Part shown: piece by piece, positions 6,933 to 14,966 of the stretch
How the letters are laid out: every line of letters starts with the position of its first letter
Numbering within the stretch: the stretch's first letter is position 1
NCBI GenBank assembly: GCA_900751755.1
Contig: CAADSP010000054.1
Location: 1-14,966, forward strand
Reading direction: 5' to 3'
Origin: an uncultured Collinsella sp.
Lineage (GTDB): Bacteria; Actinomycetota; Coriobacteriia; Coriobacteriales; Coriobacteriaceae
DNA length: 14,966 nucleotides
The notes under the pieces: generated by a model
The model's database searches: none
Seen by the model: the letters and a program-made list of their open reading frames with translations, nothing else
Told to the model about the DNA's origin: nothing
Translations under genes and position numbers: made by a program

Positions 6933-9900
6933 CTAGCGCCCGTCGCCGCCGAGCAGCGCCAGAACATCCTCGCGCGTGAACAGTGCCGACGAGATGCCGT
7001 CGCCGCCGAGCACGCTGTTGACCAGGTCGCGCTTGGACTCCTGCATCTGCATAATGCGTTCCTCGATCGTGTCCTTGGCGATGAGCTTGTACACGGTCAC
7101 GGTATGCTGCTGGCCAATACGATGTGCGCGGTCAGTCGCCTGGTCCTGCGCCGCCACGTTCCACCACGGGTCGTAGTGAATGACCACGTCGGCCGCCGTC
7201 AGGTTAAGGCCCACGCCGCCCGCCTTGAGCGAAATCAAAAAGACCGGCACCTCGCCCGCCTGGAACTGTGCGACCATCTTGGCGCGGCTCTCTTTAGACG
7301 ATGCGCCCGTGAGCTTAAGGAAGGCGATATCCTCCTTGGCCAGGCGCTTGCCAATGATATCGAGCATGCCCGTAAACTGGCTGAACAGCAAGATGCGATG
7401 ACCACCGTCGAGTGCGCCGTGCACGAGCTCCATGCACGTATCGAGCTTGGCACTCCCCGACTTGTAATCCTCGTAGTGCAGACGCGGGTCGCAGCAGATC
7501 TGGCGCAGCTTGGTGAGCTCGGCGAGCACCTTGAGCTTGTCTTTCTTAAACTCGGATGCCTCGCGGTGCTGCACCTGCTGGGCGATGCGGTCCTGGTTTG
7601 CCAGGTACAGCTTGCGCTGCTCGCCGGTGAGCTGCGCTATGACCGTATCCTCGATCTTCTCGGGCAGGTCTGCCACCACGTCTTCCTTTACGCGGCGCAG
7701 CACAAACGGCGACACGAGCGCCTGCAGGCGAGCGGCGCTGTCGCCCTCGGCGTGCTCGACCGGGCTTTCGAAGCGCTTGGCAAACGACTCGCGCGTGCCA
7801 AGTAGGCCCGGCATCAAAAAGTCGAAGATGCTCCAGAGCTCGGACAAGCGGTTTTCGATGGGCGTGCCCGTCAAGGCAAAGCGCACGCCGGCAGGCAGGC
7901 GCTTGGCGGCACGCGCCACCTGGGTGAGCGGGTTTTTAATGTACTGGGCCTCGTCGAGCACCACACGGGCAAAGTCCTGCTCGACATACTCGTCGATATC
8001 GCGGCGCATGAGGTCATACGACGTCACGACCACGTTATGCTCGTCGGCGCCGGCTATCTGCACGCGGCGTTGAGCCTTGGCGCCCACGATGGCGCACACA
8101 TCCAGCGAGGGCGCAAAGCGCTCCAGCTCGGCAGTCCAGTTGTACACGAGTGAGGCCGGGCATACCACGAGCGTGGGCTTGGTGTCCCCCGCCTCCACGC
8201 GCGCCAGGATATGCGCGATCATCTGGAGCGTTTTGCCCAGGCCCATATCGTCGGCCAAGATACCGCCGAGGCCCAGATGCTCAAGCGAGCCGAGCCACTG
8301 GTAGCCGTCGACCTGGTAGCCACGCAGCGTGGCCTTGAGCGAGGCGGGTACCGTAAAGTCCATCTTGCCGAGCGTGTCCAGGCGCTCGACGGTACGGCGG
8401 AACGCAGCGTCGCGATCGGCCTCGAGCGCGGGCATGCGCGCAAGCATGCTGTCGACGAACAGGGTACTCGACGCGGGGAGCGACACGCCGTCGAGCAGGT
8501 CGACAGCATCGACACCCAGGTCCTCGGCAAGGCCAAACGCGGCTCGGGCGCCCTCGTCCAGGCGAATGATGTCGCCCGACGTGAGACGCGCAAACGTCTG
8601 GTGACGCTTGTACGAATCGAGATAGACGGCAAGGTCCGCGGCCGAAAGCCCGCTCGCACCCAGCTCGACATCGAGCAGATTGCTCTTGACGGTCGCACGC
8701 ACCGAAAGCTTGGGCGCAGGGCGGACCGAGATCTGGCGCAGACGGTCGCTGAGCATGACCTCACCCAGCTCGGACAGGGCGGACAGGCCCTCGGTCAGCA
8801 GGCAGAACAAGCTCTCGTCATCGCGCTCCTCAAACGCCAGGCCGCCCTCGTAAAAGTCGAAATACAGGGCCGCCGTGTCCATAACGCGAAACTCCGCCAC
8901 CTCGTCGCGGGGCGGCACGCCGGGGCGTTGCTCTTCGAAGGGGCTGCCCGGAGCGCCCAGGCTAAAGAGATCTGCCGACCAATCGCCGTAGGCAACCGTA
9001 ATTTTGCAGGTCACGAGCCCATCGTCGACGCCGATCGCCATAGCAAAGCTCGGCTCGGGTGCCACGGTATCGAGCACGGCGGGCGCGGTAAGGTCGGTAT
9101 AGTCGCGCAAAATGGGCAGCGCCATACGACAGAACTCCCCCACCTGGTCGGCAGCGATATGGACCGGCGTGCGACAGGGCAGCAAGCGCGATAGGAACGG
9201 CGCCGCATGTTGGGCAAACGCTACATCGGCGCGGCGCGCACGGCGGGTGTCGACCAGGTAGGCAGCATCGCCCGAAGCAAAGCAGTATGCATCGGCCGGC
9301 AGGCGTAGATCGTACCTGCCACCAGCCGCCGGCGCGATTTTGGCGGCAAGGAGCGGTGGGCGCTCAGACAGCGCCTCGTCCTCCCCTTCCGGAGGCATCT
9401 CAACCGCCACGTCATAGGTGCGATGCGTCGTCGTCCCCCGCGACCAGGCGGGCTCAAAAGAGATGGTCTGGCCGCGCAACAGGTCCAGCACATATACGAT
9501 GCTATGCTCGGACAGCGGCAACTGACGCTCGGCGACAAAACCGCTGCGGGCAAAGTCGTACGACGCCGAACGCGAGCTTGTGATGTCATCGAGATAGGCA
9601 ACTGTCGTCACGACAAGGTTGAGCAGCTTTGTCGACACGCCTTCGAAGGCTTCGGGCGTATGGACAAACGTGAGCTTCTTGCCGTACGAGAAGGTGCCGC
9701 CGCGCACGTAGGCATCGGCCATGCCGTCGATGTCCTTGACCACGTAGGAGACCGATCCACAGCGAATGCGAAGCTCGAGCGCCCAGCTAAAGCGGTCGGC
9801 AAACAGTGGATTGTAATACGGCACCAGCGAGGGCTCCAACACCGCCTTGGGGGCATCGGGATCCACACTGCCGGCGAGCTTGCGGCGCATGCTCGCCAGC

Positions 9901-10397
9901 TCATCCATGCGCGCGTCCGAAAGATCGGAGAGCGCTGCCATGAGGCTGGGACTCGTGGGGACGGGTGCCGGAAAGGGAAAGTTGGGATTGACGGCCGGCG
10001 CTTTGGGCGCGGTGCGCGCAGGCTGTTTCGGCTGCGCCGTAAACGTGCGGACCGGCGTGCGCAAACCTTCGACGGGCTCGGCGCCGCTGGCATCCAAATA
10101 CGCCAGAGCCGTGGCAATAGTGTGCTTGCACATACCGGGGTAACGATAGGCGGCGGGGCAATCGCAGTCGTAGTCGATCACCTCGTGCTCGTCCATGTCG
10201 AGCGCGACGTGCGTCTTGTACAGGTCGCCGCGCGAACCGCGCACCGAGCCCTCAACCGTCACGTTTTTGGAGAAGCGCGAGCCGCTGTCCTCGATCGACA
10301 GCACGGCGCCGTTGAGCATGAGCGAACGCCCCTTCATAAAGGTGCCGCTCAACGCCGCCTCTTTGCGAAGCGCCTGCACAAACGTCCCCTGCGCCAT
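6933..10397 (-). CDS. SWIM zinc-finger SNF2-family helicase/translocase
   Basis: This 1154-residue protein is predicted to be an ATP-driven double-stranded DNA translocase. It has an N-terminal SWIM zinc-binding motif (CDCP then MCKH: C78, C80, C90, H92). A long middle part (about 130-690) resembles the bacterial SNF2-associated region and has no motif I can assign residue by residue. The C-terminal SNF2 motor has motif I DDMGLGKT with Walker Lys 722, motif II DEAQ at 815-818, motif III LTGTPIENRLSELW, motif V SLKAGGVGLNLTAADVV, and motif VI QATDRAHRIGQ at 1086-1096 with the arginine finger R1093. All motor motifs are intact. The start at ATG 10397 has GGAGGA just upstream. It begins 31 bases after the dnaE stop with no visible terminator, so the two are probably co-transcribed. 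That hints at a role in replication or repair, but substrate and partners are unknown. No clear terminator follows. Confidence 0.93.
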   Translation of the reverse strand: MAQGTFVQALRKEAALSGTFMKGRSLMLNGAVLSIEDSGSRFSKNVTVEGSVRGSRGDLYKTHVALDMDEHEVIDYDCDCPAAYRYPGMCKHTIATALAYLDASGAEPVEGLRTPVRTFTAQPKQPARTAPKAPAVNPNFPFPAPVPTSPSLMAALSDLSDARMDELASMRRKLAGSVDPDAPKAVLEPSLVPYYNPLFADRFSWALELRIRCGSVSYVVKDIDGMADAYVRGGTFSYGKKLTFVHTPEAFEGVSTKLLNLVVTTVAYLDDITSSRSASYDFARSGFVAERQLPLSEHSIVYVLDLLRGQTISFEPAWSRGTTTHRTYDVAVEMPPEGEDEALSERPPLLAAKIAPAAGGRYDLRLPADAYCFASGDAAYLVDTRRARRADVAFAQHAAPFLSRLLPCRTPVHIAADQVGEFCRMALPILRDYTDLTAPAVLDTVAPEPSFAMAIGVDDGLVTCKITVAYGDWSADLFSLGAPGSPFEEQRPGVPPRDEVAEFRVMDTAALYFDFYEGGLAFEERDDESLFCLLTEGLSALSELGEVMLSDRLRQISVRPAPKLSVRATVKSNLLDVELGASGLSAADLAVYLDSYKRHQTFARLTSGDIIRLDEGARAAFGLAEDLGVDAVDLLDGVSLPASSTLFVDSMLARMPALEADRDAAFRRTVERLDTLGKMDFTVPASLKATLRGYQVDGYQWLGSLEHLGLGGILADDMGLGKTLQMIAHILARVEAGDTKPTLVVCPASLVYNWTAELERFAPSLDVCAIVGAKAQRRVQIAGADEHNVVVTSYDLMRRDIDEYVEQDFARVVLDEAQYIKNPLTQVARAAKRLPAGVRFALTGTPIENRLSELWSIFDFLMPGLLGTRESFAKRFESPVEHAEGDSAARLQALVSPFVLRRVKEDVVADLPEKIEDTVIAQLTGEQRKLYLANQDRIAQQVQHREASEFKKDKLKVLAELTKLRQICCDPRLHYEDYKSGSAKLDTCMELVHGALDGGHRILLFSQFTGMLDIIGKRLAKEDIAFLKLTGASSKESRAKMVAQFQAGEVPVFLISLKAGGVGLNLTAADVVIHYDPWWNVAAQDQATDRAHRIGQQHTVTVYKLIAKDTIEERIMQMQESKRDLVNSVLGGDGISSALFTREDVLALLGGDGR

Positions 10398-10428
10398 CAC
10401 TTCCTCCAATCTCACCAACCGGATGATT

Positions 10429-13400
10429 TTAGATAACCGTCACGCGGCCTTGGTTGCCGACGATGGCCTTTGCCTCTGCCAGCAGCGGAATCGAGCGTGC
10501 ATTGACCTTGGCCGGCACCTCAGCGCGCAGTACGCGCCCGTCGACTTGCTCAATAAAGATCTCCACGCGGTCGCCGCCCGGGTTGGTGGTGAGCACCGTG
10601 GCCAGGCGCGCCATATTGCCCTGGCTAAATCGGCTGTTGGGCACCATGACCTCAAAAACCTTGGGCTTGTTTTTCTCCTCGCTAAGCTCCAGCGGCACAA
10701 TCTCCTGCGCGATGATCTGGTCGCCGCGGTCCGAGCGCTCGAGCTTGCCCTTAATGCGCACAAACGCGTCAGACAGCTGCGCGCCGGTCTCGGGATCGAC
10801 CTCGCCGTACAGATACCCTTCGGCCTCCTTGTAGGTCTTGGGGAACACCACGACCGTGGCCTCACCTTCCATGTCCTCGAGCTGCACGATGCCCATGGGG
10901 TCGCCGTTTTTGGTCACGCGCTTGGACACGCTCGAGACCATGCCGGCCCACCACAGCGCCTTACCCTCGGGAATCTCCTGGTTGATGGTGCCGCCCGTGG
11001 GGTTCTGTACTTCGTAGCCGGTGTCGATCTGCGAGAACGAGAAGTCGCGCGCCTTACTGAGCGCATACTCAAACGGGCGCAGCGGGTGGTCCGAGACATA
11101 GATGCCCAGAACCTCTTTCTCCTGGCTCAGCTTAAGGTGGCGGTCCCATTCCTGGCCATCCGGATCGGGCACGCTCACCTCAAAGCCCGAGCCCTCAACG
11201 TCGCCAAACATATCGAAGAACGAGGTCTGGCCGCTCGCGCGGTCCTTCTGGCGCTTTACCGCGGCATCGATGATGTTCTCGGGGTTGTTCTTGTCCACAA
11301 AGTGCATCATCTGGCGACGCGGATACCCCGTGGAGTCGAAGGCGCCTGCCTTGATGAGCGATTCGATCACGCGACGGTTGGCCTGGCTCGAGTCCACGCG
11401 CTCGACAAAGTCGTGCAGCGTCTTAAACGGACCGCCCGCCTCGCGCTCGGCGATAATCGCCTGCGCCACGCCGGTGCCCACGCCGCGGATGCCGGCCAGA
11501 CCAAAGCGCACGCCCTCCTTGGTAGCCGTGAACTCGGTACCGGACTCGTTGACATCTGGCGAAAGCACGGGGATGCCGTCGTGACGGCATGCCGAGACGT
11601 AGTGAACGATCTTGTCGGTCTTGCCCGTATAGGACGTCAGAACGGCCGCCATGTACTCGTGCGGATAATGCGCCTTGAGCCACGCCGTCTGCATAACCAG
11701 GATGGCGTAGCCAGCGGAGTGCGACTTGTTAAAGGCGTAGGACGCGAACTCGAGAACATCGTCCCAAATCTTCTGGGCGACCTCGCGCGTGTAGTTGTTC
11801 TTGATAGCGCCGTTCATCCAGTGGTCGTAGGTGGTCTCGTCCGAGCCATCCTCCCAGTGGAGCACCGTCGACGTGAGCAGCTTGATCTTTTTCTTAGCCA
11901 CGGGCTTACGGATACGCGAGTCCGATTCGCCCTTGGAGAAGCCGCACATCTCAACGGAGATGAGCATAACCTGCTCCTGGTAGACCATGGTGCCGTAGGT
12001 TTCGCCCAGGATGTCGTCCAGGCGGTCGTCGTAGGAGACCGCCGGCTCCTTGCCGTTCATACGGTTGATGTAGGACGAGACCATGCCGGCGCCCAGCGGG
12101 CCCGGGCGGTACAGGGCGATCAATGCTACGACATGCTTGTACTCGGTGGGCTTCATGTTCTTGATCGTGGCCGTCATGCCGGCGGACTCGACCTGGAAGA
12201 CGCCGGCGGTGTGACCGGAGCCCATGAGCTTAAAGATCTCGGGATCGTCAAAGGGAATCTCTTCCTCTTTGATGTCGATGCCGAAGTTCTTTTTGATGTT
12301 TGCCTTGGCCTTGGAGATAACCGTCAGCGTGCGCAGGCCCAGGAAGTCCATCTTGAGCAGGCCCATGTCGGCGACGGTATGGCCCTCGTACTGGGTAATC
12401 TCGACGCCGCCCTTGGTGTCGAGCTTGGTGGGCACGTGCTCGTTGACGGGGTCGCGGCAGATCAGAACGGCGCACGCGTGCACACCCTCGCCACGGGTGA
12501 GACCCTCGATCGAGAGCGCCGTGTCAATGATGCGGCGGGCGTCGTCATCCTTTTTATAGGCCTCGGCAAAGTCGGGGTTAAACAGATCCTCTTTGCCGGG
12601 TTGCTTTTCGAGCACCTGCTTGAGCTTGACCTTGGGGTCGCTCGAGACCATCTTGGACAGGCGCTGGCCCATGTAGACCGGATAGTCCAGCACGCGCGCG
12701 GCGTCGTTGATGGCCTGCTTGGCCTTAATGGTCGAGTAGGTGATGACGTGGGTGACCTTCTCGGGGCCGTAGAGCTGGCGAACGTGCTCCACGACCTCGA
12801 GGCGCCGCTCATCGTCGAAGTCCATATCGATATCGGGCATCTCGGTACGCTGCGGGGACAGGAACCTCTCGAACATCAGGCCGTTCTCGAGCGGGTCGAA
12901 CGCGGTGATGTTCATGGCGTAGGCGACGATAGCGCCGGCGGCCGAGCCACGGCCGGGGCCGACGCCGATGCCGTTGTCCTTGGCCCATTGCACGTACTCG
13001 GCAACGATCAAAAAGTAGGCAGCAAAGCCCTTGTCGCAGATGACCTTGTATTCGTACTCAAAGCGTTCTTTGATGTTGACGCCACCGATCTCGCGCGTGG
13101 CCCAGTCGTCGCCGTAGTGCTGGCGCAGGCCCTTCTCGCACTCGCGGCGGAACTGGCTCTCGTGCGTCTCGCCGGGGTCGAGCAACGGGAAGCGCGGCAG
13201 GATGATGGAGTCCCAGTCCAGCTCAACGTAGCACTTGTCGGCGATCTCGAGCGTGTTGTCGCAGGCCTCGGGGCAATACGGGAACATCGCCCGCATCTCC
13301 TCCTCGGTCTTCATGTAAAACTCCGAGCCGGTCATGCGCATGCGGTTGGGGTCGTCAACCTTGGCGTTCATGCCGATGCACATGATGACGTCCTGCACGG

Positions 13401-14232
13401 GCGCGTCCTCGCGGCGCAGGTAGTGGAAGTCGTTGGTAGCGATAACCTTGACGCCCACCTGCTTGGCGATGTCGATGAGCGTGCGGTCCATCTGCTCGTC
13501 GGTCAGGCCGTTGTCGGTGGTGATGCCGTGTTCCTGGATCTCGATATAGAAGTCGCCGGGCTCGAAGGTATCACGGAAGGTCTCGGCCCACTTGATGGCG
13601 CCCTCCATGTCACCGCGGTCGATGTATTTGGGGATGATGCCCGCGATGCAGGCGCTCGTGCAGATCATACCCTTGGCGTGGCGGCGCAGGTTGTCGAGCG
13701 TCACGCGCGGCTTGTAGTAAAAGCCCTGCACGGCGGCCTCGGAGACCGTCTGCATTAGGTTGACGTAGCCCTCCTGATCCTTGGCCAGAAGGATCATGTG
13801 GTAGAGCTCGGGCTTGTGGTCGCGGGCAAGGGTCTCGTCCGGCGTAAAGTAGACCTCGCAGCCAAAGATGGGCTTGATGACCAGGGGCGGTTTGAGCTCG
13901 TCGATGTTGCCCTTCTCGTCCCACATGGCCATGTCTTTGACGTACTGGGCATGCTCGCGCGGGTTTGCCTCGGGGTCGGGCTCCACCAGCTCGTCGCGGC
14001 GGTCCTTTTCCAAGAAGGCCTTGTCGTGGCTCCAGGTTTTGTACTCGGGCGTGTTGTGATTGACGGCGTCGCAGGCCAGCGCCAGGTCGGGCACGCCATA
14101 CATGTAGCCGTGGTCGGTAATGGCCACGGCGGGCATGCCAAGTTCAACGGCACGATTGACCATATCCTGGATACGGGTTGCGCCGTCAAGCATGGAGAAA
14201 ACAGTGTGATTGTGCAGATGGACGAATGCCAT
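10429..14232 (-). CDS. dnaE: DNA polymerase III alpha subunit (replicative, DnaE1 type)
   Basis: This is the C-family polymerase that copies the chromosome. The 1267-residue protein is about 100 longer than the E. coli enzyme. The N-terminal PHP domain keeps its metal ligands: H7, H9, D16, H41, E126, H145, C195, D268 and H270. It is therefore probably an active 3'-5' proofreader, as in other Actinomycetota. A roughly 60-residue insertion lies at about 60-119. The polymerase Asp triad is D469, D471 (PDIDMDF) and D629 (LKMDFLGL). The fingers motif usually read as RRAMGKKK is RKPVAKKK at 775-782, followed by an extra segment (about 787-803), then FNKSHS at 834-839. After a helix-hairpin-helix (910-925) come a likely clamp-binding motif QTSFFDMF (1002-1009), an OB domain (about 1091-1180) and a C-terminal domain (1192-1267). 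The start at ATG 14232 has GGAG about ten bases upstream. It lies downstream of an addA-like gene and leads into the SNF2 gene. Confidence 0.97.
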   Translation of the reverse strand: MAFVHLHNHTVFSMLDGATRIQDMVNRAVELGMPAVAITDHGYMYGVPDLALACDAVNHNTPEYKTWSHDKAFLEKDRRDELVEPDPEANPREHAQYVKDMAMWDEKGNIDELKPPLVIKPIFGCEVYFTPDETLARDHKPELYHMILLAKDQEGYVNLMQTVSEAAVQGFYYKPRVTLDNLRRHAKGMICTSACIAGIIPKYIDRGDMEGAIKWAETFRDTFEPGDFYIEIQEHGITTDNGLTDEQMDRTLIDIAKQVGVKVIATNDFHYLRREDAPVQDVIMCIGMNAKVDDPNRMRMTGSEFYMKTEEEMRAMFPYCPEACDNTLEIADKCYVELDWDSIILPRFPLLDPGETHESQFRRECEKGLRQHYGDDWATREIGGVNIKERFEYEYKVICDKGFAAYFLIVAEYVQWAKDNGIGVGPGRGSAAGAIVAYAMNITAFDPLENGLMFERFLSPQRTEMPDIDMDFDDERRLEVVEHVRQLYGPEKVTHVITYSTIKAKQAINDAARVLDYPVYMGQRLSKMVSSDPKVKLKQVLEKQPGKEDLFNPDFAEAYKKDDDARRIIDTALSIEGLTRGEGVHACAVLICRDPVNEHVPTKLDTKGGVEITQYEGHTVADMGLLKMDFLGLRTLTVISKAKANIKKNFGIDIKEEEIPFDDPEIFKLMGSGHTAGVFQVESAGMTATIKNMKPTEYKHVVALIALYRPGPLGAGMVSSYINRMNGKEPAVSYDDRLDDILGETYGTMVYQEQVMLISVEMCGFSKGESDSRIRKPVAKKKIKLLTSTVLHWEDGSDETTYDHWMNGAIKNNYTREVAQKIWDDVLEFASYAFNKSHSAGYAILVMQTAWLKAHYPHEYMAAVLTSYTGKTDKIVHYVSACRHDGIPVLSPDVNESGTEFTATKEGVRFGLAGIRGVGTGVAQAIIAEREAGGPFKTLHDFVERVDSSQANRRVIESLIKAGAFDSTGYPRRQMMHFVDKNNPENIIDAAVKRQKDRASGQTSFFDMFGDVEGSGFEVSVPDPDGQEWDRHLKLSQEKEVLGIYVSDHPLRPFEYALSKARDFSFSQIDTGYEVQNPTGGTINQEIPEGKALWWAGMVSSVSKRVTKNGDPMGIVQLEDMEGEATVVVFPKTYKEAEGYLYGEVDPETGAQLSDAFVRIKGKLERSDRGDQIIAQEIVPLELSEEKNKPKVFEVMVPNSRFSQGNMARLATVLTTNPGGDRVEIFIEQVDGRVLRAEVPAKVNARSIPLLAEAKAIVGNQGRVTVI

Positions 14233-14257
14233 GTGATGAGCTCCGATGCGGGTTCGT

Positions 14258-14277
14258 GTTCTGACTGAACGATTTTA
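14258..14277 (-). promoter_or_regulatory. Candidate dnaE -10 element with adjoining 13-base dyad
   Basis: On the minus strand TAAAAT (14277-14272) resembles a -10 element 39 bases before the dnaE start. No convincing -35 is seen in the GC-rich DNA upstream. Two bases further on is GTTCAGTCAGAAC (14270-14258), in which 5 of 6 position pairs are complementary. Its position over the expected transcript start would suit an operator or a small leader hairpin. The half-sites are in the opposite orientation to a LexA box, so SOS control is not claimed. Confidence 0.35.
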
Positions 14278-14333
14278 CCGCACGGCGCGGACGGCACCCG
14301 AACCTAGCCAAACCAACACGGCTCCTCTTGCAG

Positions 14334-14395
14334 TTGCGGTGAAATGCGGACCGTTTGGCGGCTTTTTTGCCAAAACAGTCCGTATTCCACCGCAA
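14334..14395. repeat. 62-base imperfect palindrome between addA-like gene and dnaE
   Basis: The left arm TTGCGGTGAAATGCGGAC (14334-14351) and right arm GTCCGTATTCCACCGCAA (14378-14395) match at 16 of 18 positions as reverse complements, and one of the two differences is still a G-T pair. Inside them TTTGGC (14354-14359) pairs with GCCAAA (14369-14374) around a 9-base loop containing TTTTTT. No T-run follows either outer arm, so it is not a standard terminator, though it may still stop or stabilise the addA-like transcript that ends 13 bases beyond it. The length and near-symmetry suggest a dispersed palindromic (REP- or MITE-like) element, which one copy cannot prove. Confidence 0.75.
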
Positions 14396-14407
14396 GTTAT
14401 CTGAGGG

Positions 14408-14966
14408 TTAGAGGTTGTAGGTGACTACTTGAGGTTCAGCGGGTTCGACGAAGATGGTTGGATCAGGCTGCTCCACGCGAACGAACTTGACGGTCACGGC
14501 CTCAAAGCCCGCCTTGTGCAACACGTCGGCGTAAACGCGCGCCTGCAGGGCGTGCTTCTCGAGCAGCTGGTCCGGCGTCTCGTCCGGCGTGCCGCCCGTC
14601 TTGTAATCGATGACCAGTGCGCGTAACGGATCGGCCGGGTCGGTCGCCAAAGCGTCGATGGCGCCTTCGGCATATGCACCGTAGCGAGCGATGTCCTCGT
14701 CCTCGCAGCCCAGTGAAAAGAACGGCACCTCGGCGCGAACGCACGGCCACGCGAGCAGGTCGGCACGAACCGACGACTTGAGCCAGCGATCCAGAGCGAC
14801 ATCGAAGCGCTCACGCTGTTCCGGCGTCAGGCGCCACAAGCGAGCCAGGGCGTCGGCACGCTCGGCGGGCAGCGCATCGGCACCCATCTCGATGAGCCAC
14901 TGGCAGGCAGCGTGGAAGGCCGAGCCCAGCGCCATGGGATTGCCGGCGGGGCACGCAGAGCCCCCA
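14408..14966 (-). CDS. addA: AddA/RecB-type helicase-nuclease, C-terminal nuclease domain (partial)
   Basis: The reading frame stays open to the window edge, so only the last 185 or so residues are seen. They match the C-terminal PD-(D/E)XK nuclease domain of UvrD-like exonuclease subunits (AddA, RecB). Numbering from an internal Met at 14935, the motifs are GSAFHAA (H8), AEVPFF (E69), GAIDAL (D94) and VIDYKTGG (D110, K112), then QARVYADVL (Q131, Y135), the usual trailing helix. Such enzymes resect double-strand ends to make substrate for RecA. The Met at 14935 is not taken as the start, because the conserved domain runs through it and sequence upstream stays open (GGSACPAGNP). AddA is the likeliest member because AddAB is the common form in Gram-positive groups, but RecB or another UvrD-like nuclease fusion is possible without the helicase part. 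The catalytic residues look intact. Confidence 0.8.
   Translation of the reverse strand, partial: GGSACPAGNPMALGSAFHAACQWLIEMGADALPAERADALARLWRLTPEQRERFDVALDRWLKSSVRADLLAWPCVRAEVPFFSLGCEDEDIARYGAYAEGAIDALATDPADPLRALVIDYKTGGTPDETPDQLLEKHALQARVYADVLHKAGFEAVTVKFVRVEQPDPTIFVEPAEPQVVTYNL

Noticed and set aside
10195..13758. An 1187-codon open frame on the plus strand opposite dnaE and the start of the SNF2 gene
   Set aside because: It is a frame left open by GC-rich codon bias in the opposite genes. The translation is rich in runs of A, V, L, G, D and H without any family motif, and the minus-strand frames encode unmistakable DnaE and SNF2 proteins.
14251..14270. Possible LexA box before dnaE, because GTTC and GAAC occur close together
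   Set aside because: The half-sites are GTTC-N5-GAAC, the reverse arrangement with different spacing from GAAC-N4-GTTC, so it does not fit the SOS consensus.
1..14966. Defence system, prophage, transposon or CRISPR array
   Set aside because: No integrase, transposase, Cas, toxin-antitoxin or restriction gene and no regular repeat array was found. The SNF2 helicase stands with dnaE rather than with defence genes.

Overview
This window looks like a chromosomal segment from a high-GC member of the Actinomycetota, most likely class Coriobacteriia (a Collinsella-like gut anaerobe). That placement is inferred from the GC-rich codon use, the Gram-positive/actinobacterial style SOS box (GAAC-N4-GTTC), an actinobacterial-type DnaE with an intact PHP domain, and an anaerobe's enzyme set (formate-tetrahydrofolate ligase, superoxide reductase). 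No phage, transposon, CRISPR, tRNA or rRNA is visible. All nine genes lie on the minus strand, so transcription runs from high to low coordinates, and no stretch over 300 bases lacks a gene.

In transcription order, the window opens with the 3' end of an AddA/RecB-type helicase-nuclease gene (14966-14408, cut by the window edge). Next come a 62-base imperfect palindrome (14395-14334), then dnaE (replicative DNA polymerase III alpha, 14232-10429), followed after 31 bases by a large SWIM/SNF2 helicase (10397-6933). A small superoxide reductase gene follows (6767-6405), with a hairpin plus T-run behind it (6359-6324). After that is a NAD-synthetase-like gene (6287-4302) whose product keeps the two-domain fold of glutamine-dependent NadE but has lost the recognisable catalytic residues of both halves. 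A perfect 12-base SOS/LexA box (4232-4221) then precedes a tightly coupled ruvC-ruvA-ruvB operon (4164-1956) for Holliday junction processing. The window ends with fhs (1811-144), with its own candidate promoter and a hairpin near the window start.

Functionally this is largely a replication and repair neighbourhood: AddA-like end processing, DnaE synthesis, an SNF2 translocase, and SOS-controlled RuvCAB branch migration and resolution. Two stress/metabolism genes sit between them and a one-carbon enzyme lies at the end. The points most worth a second look are the apparently dead NadE paralogue, the palindrome upstream of dnaE, the altered fingers motif and PHP insertion in DnaE, and the superoxide reductase that has lost its N-terminal iron centre.
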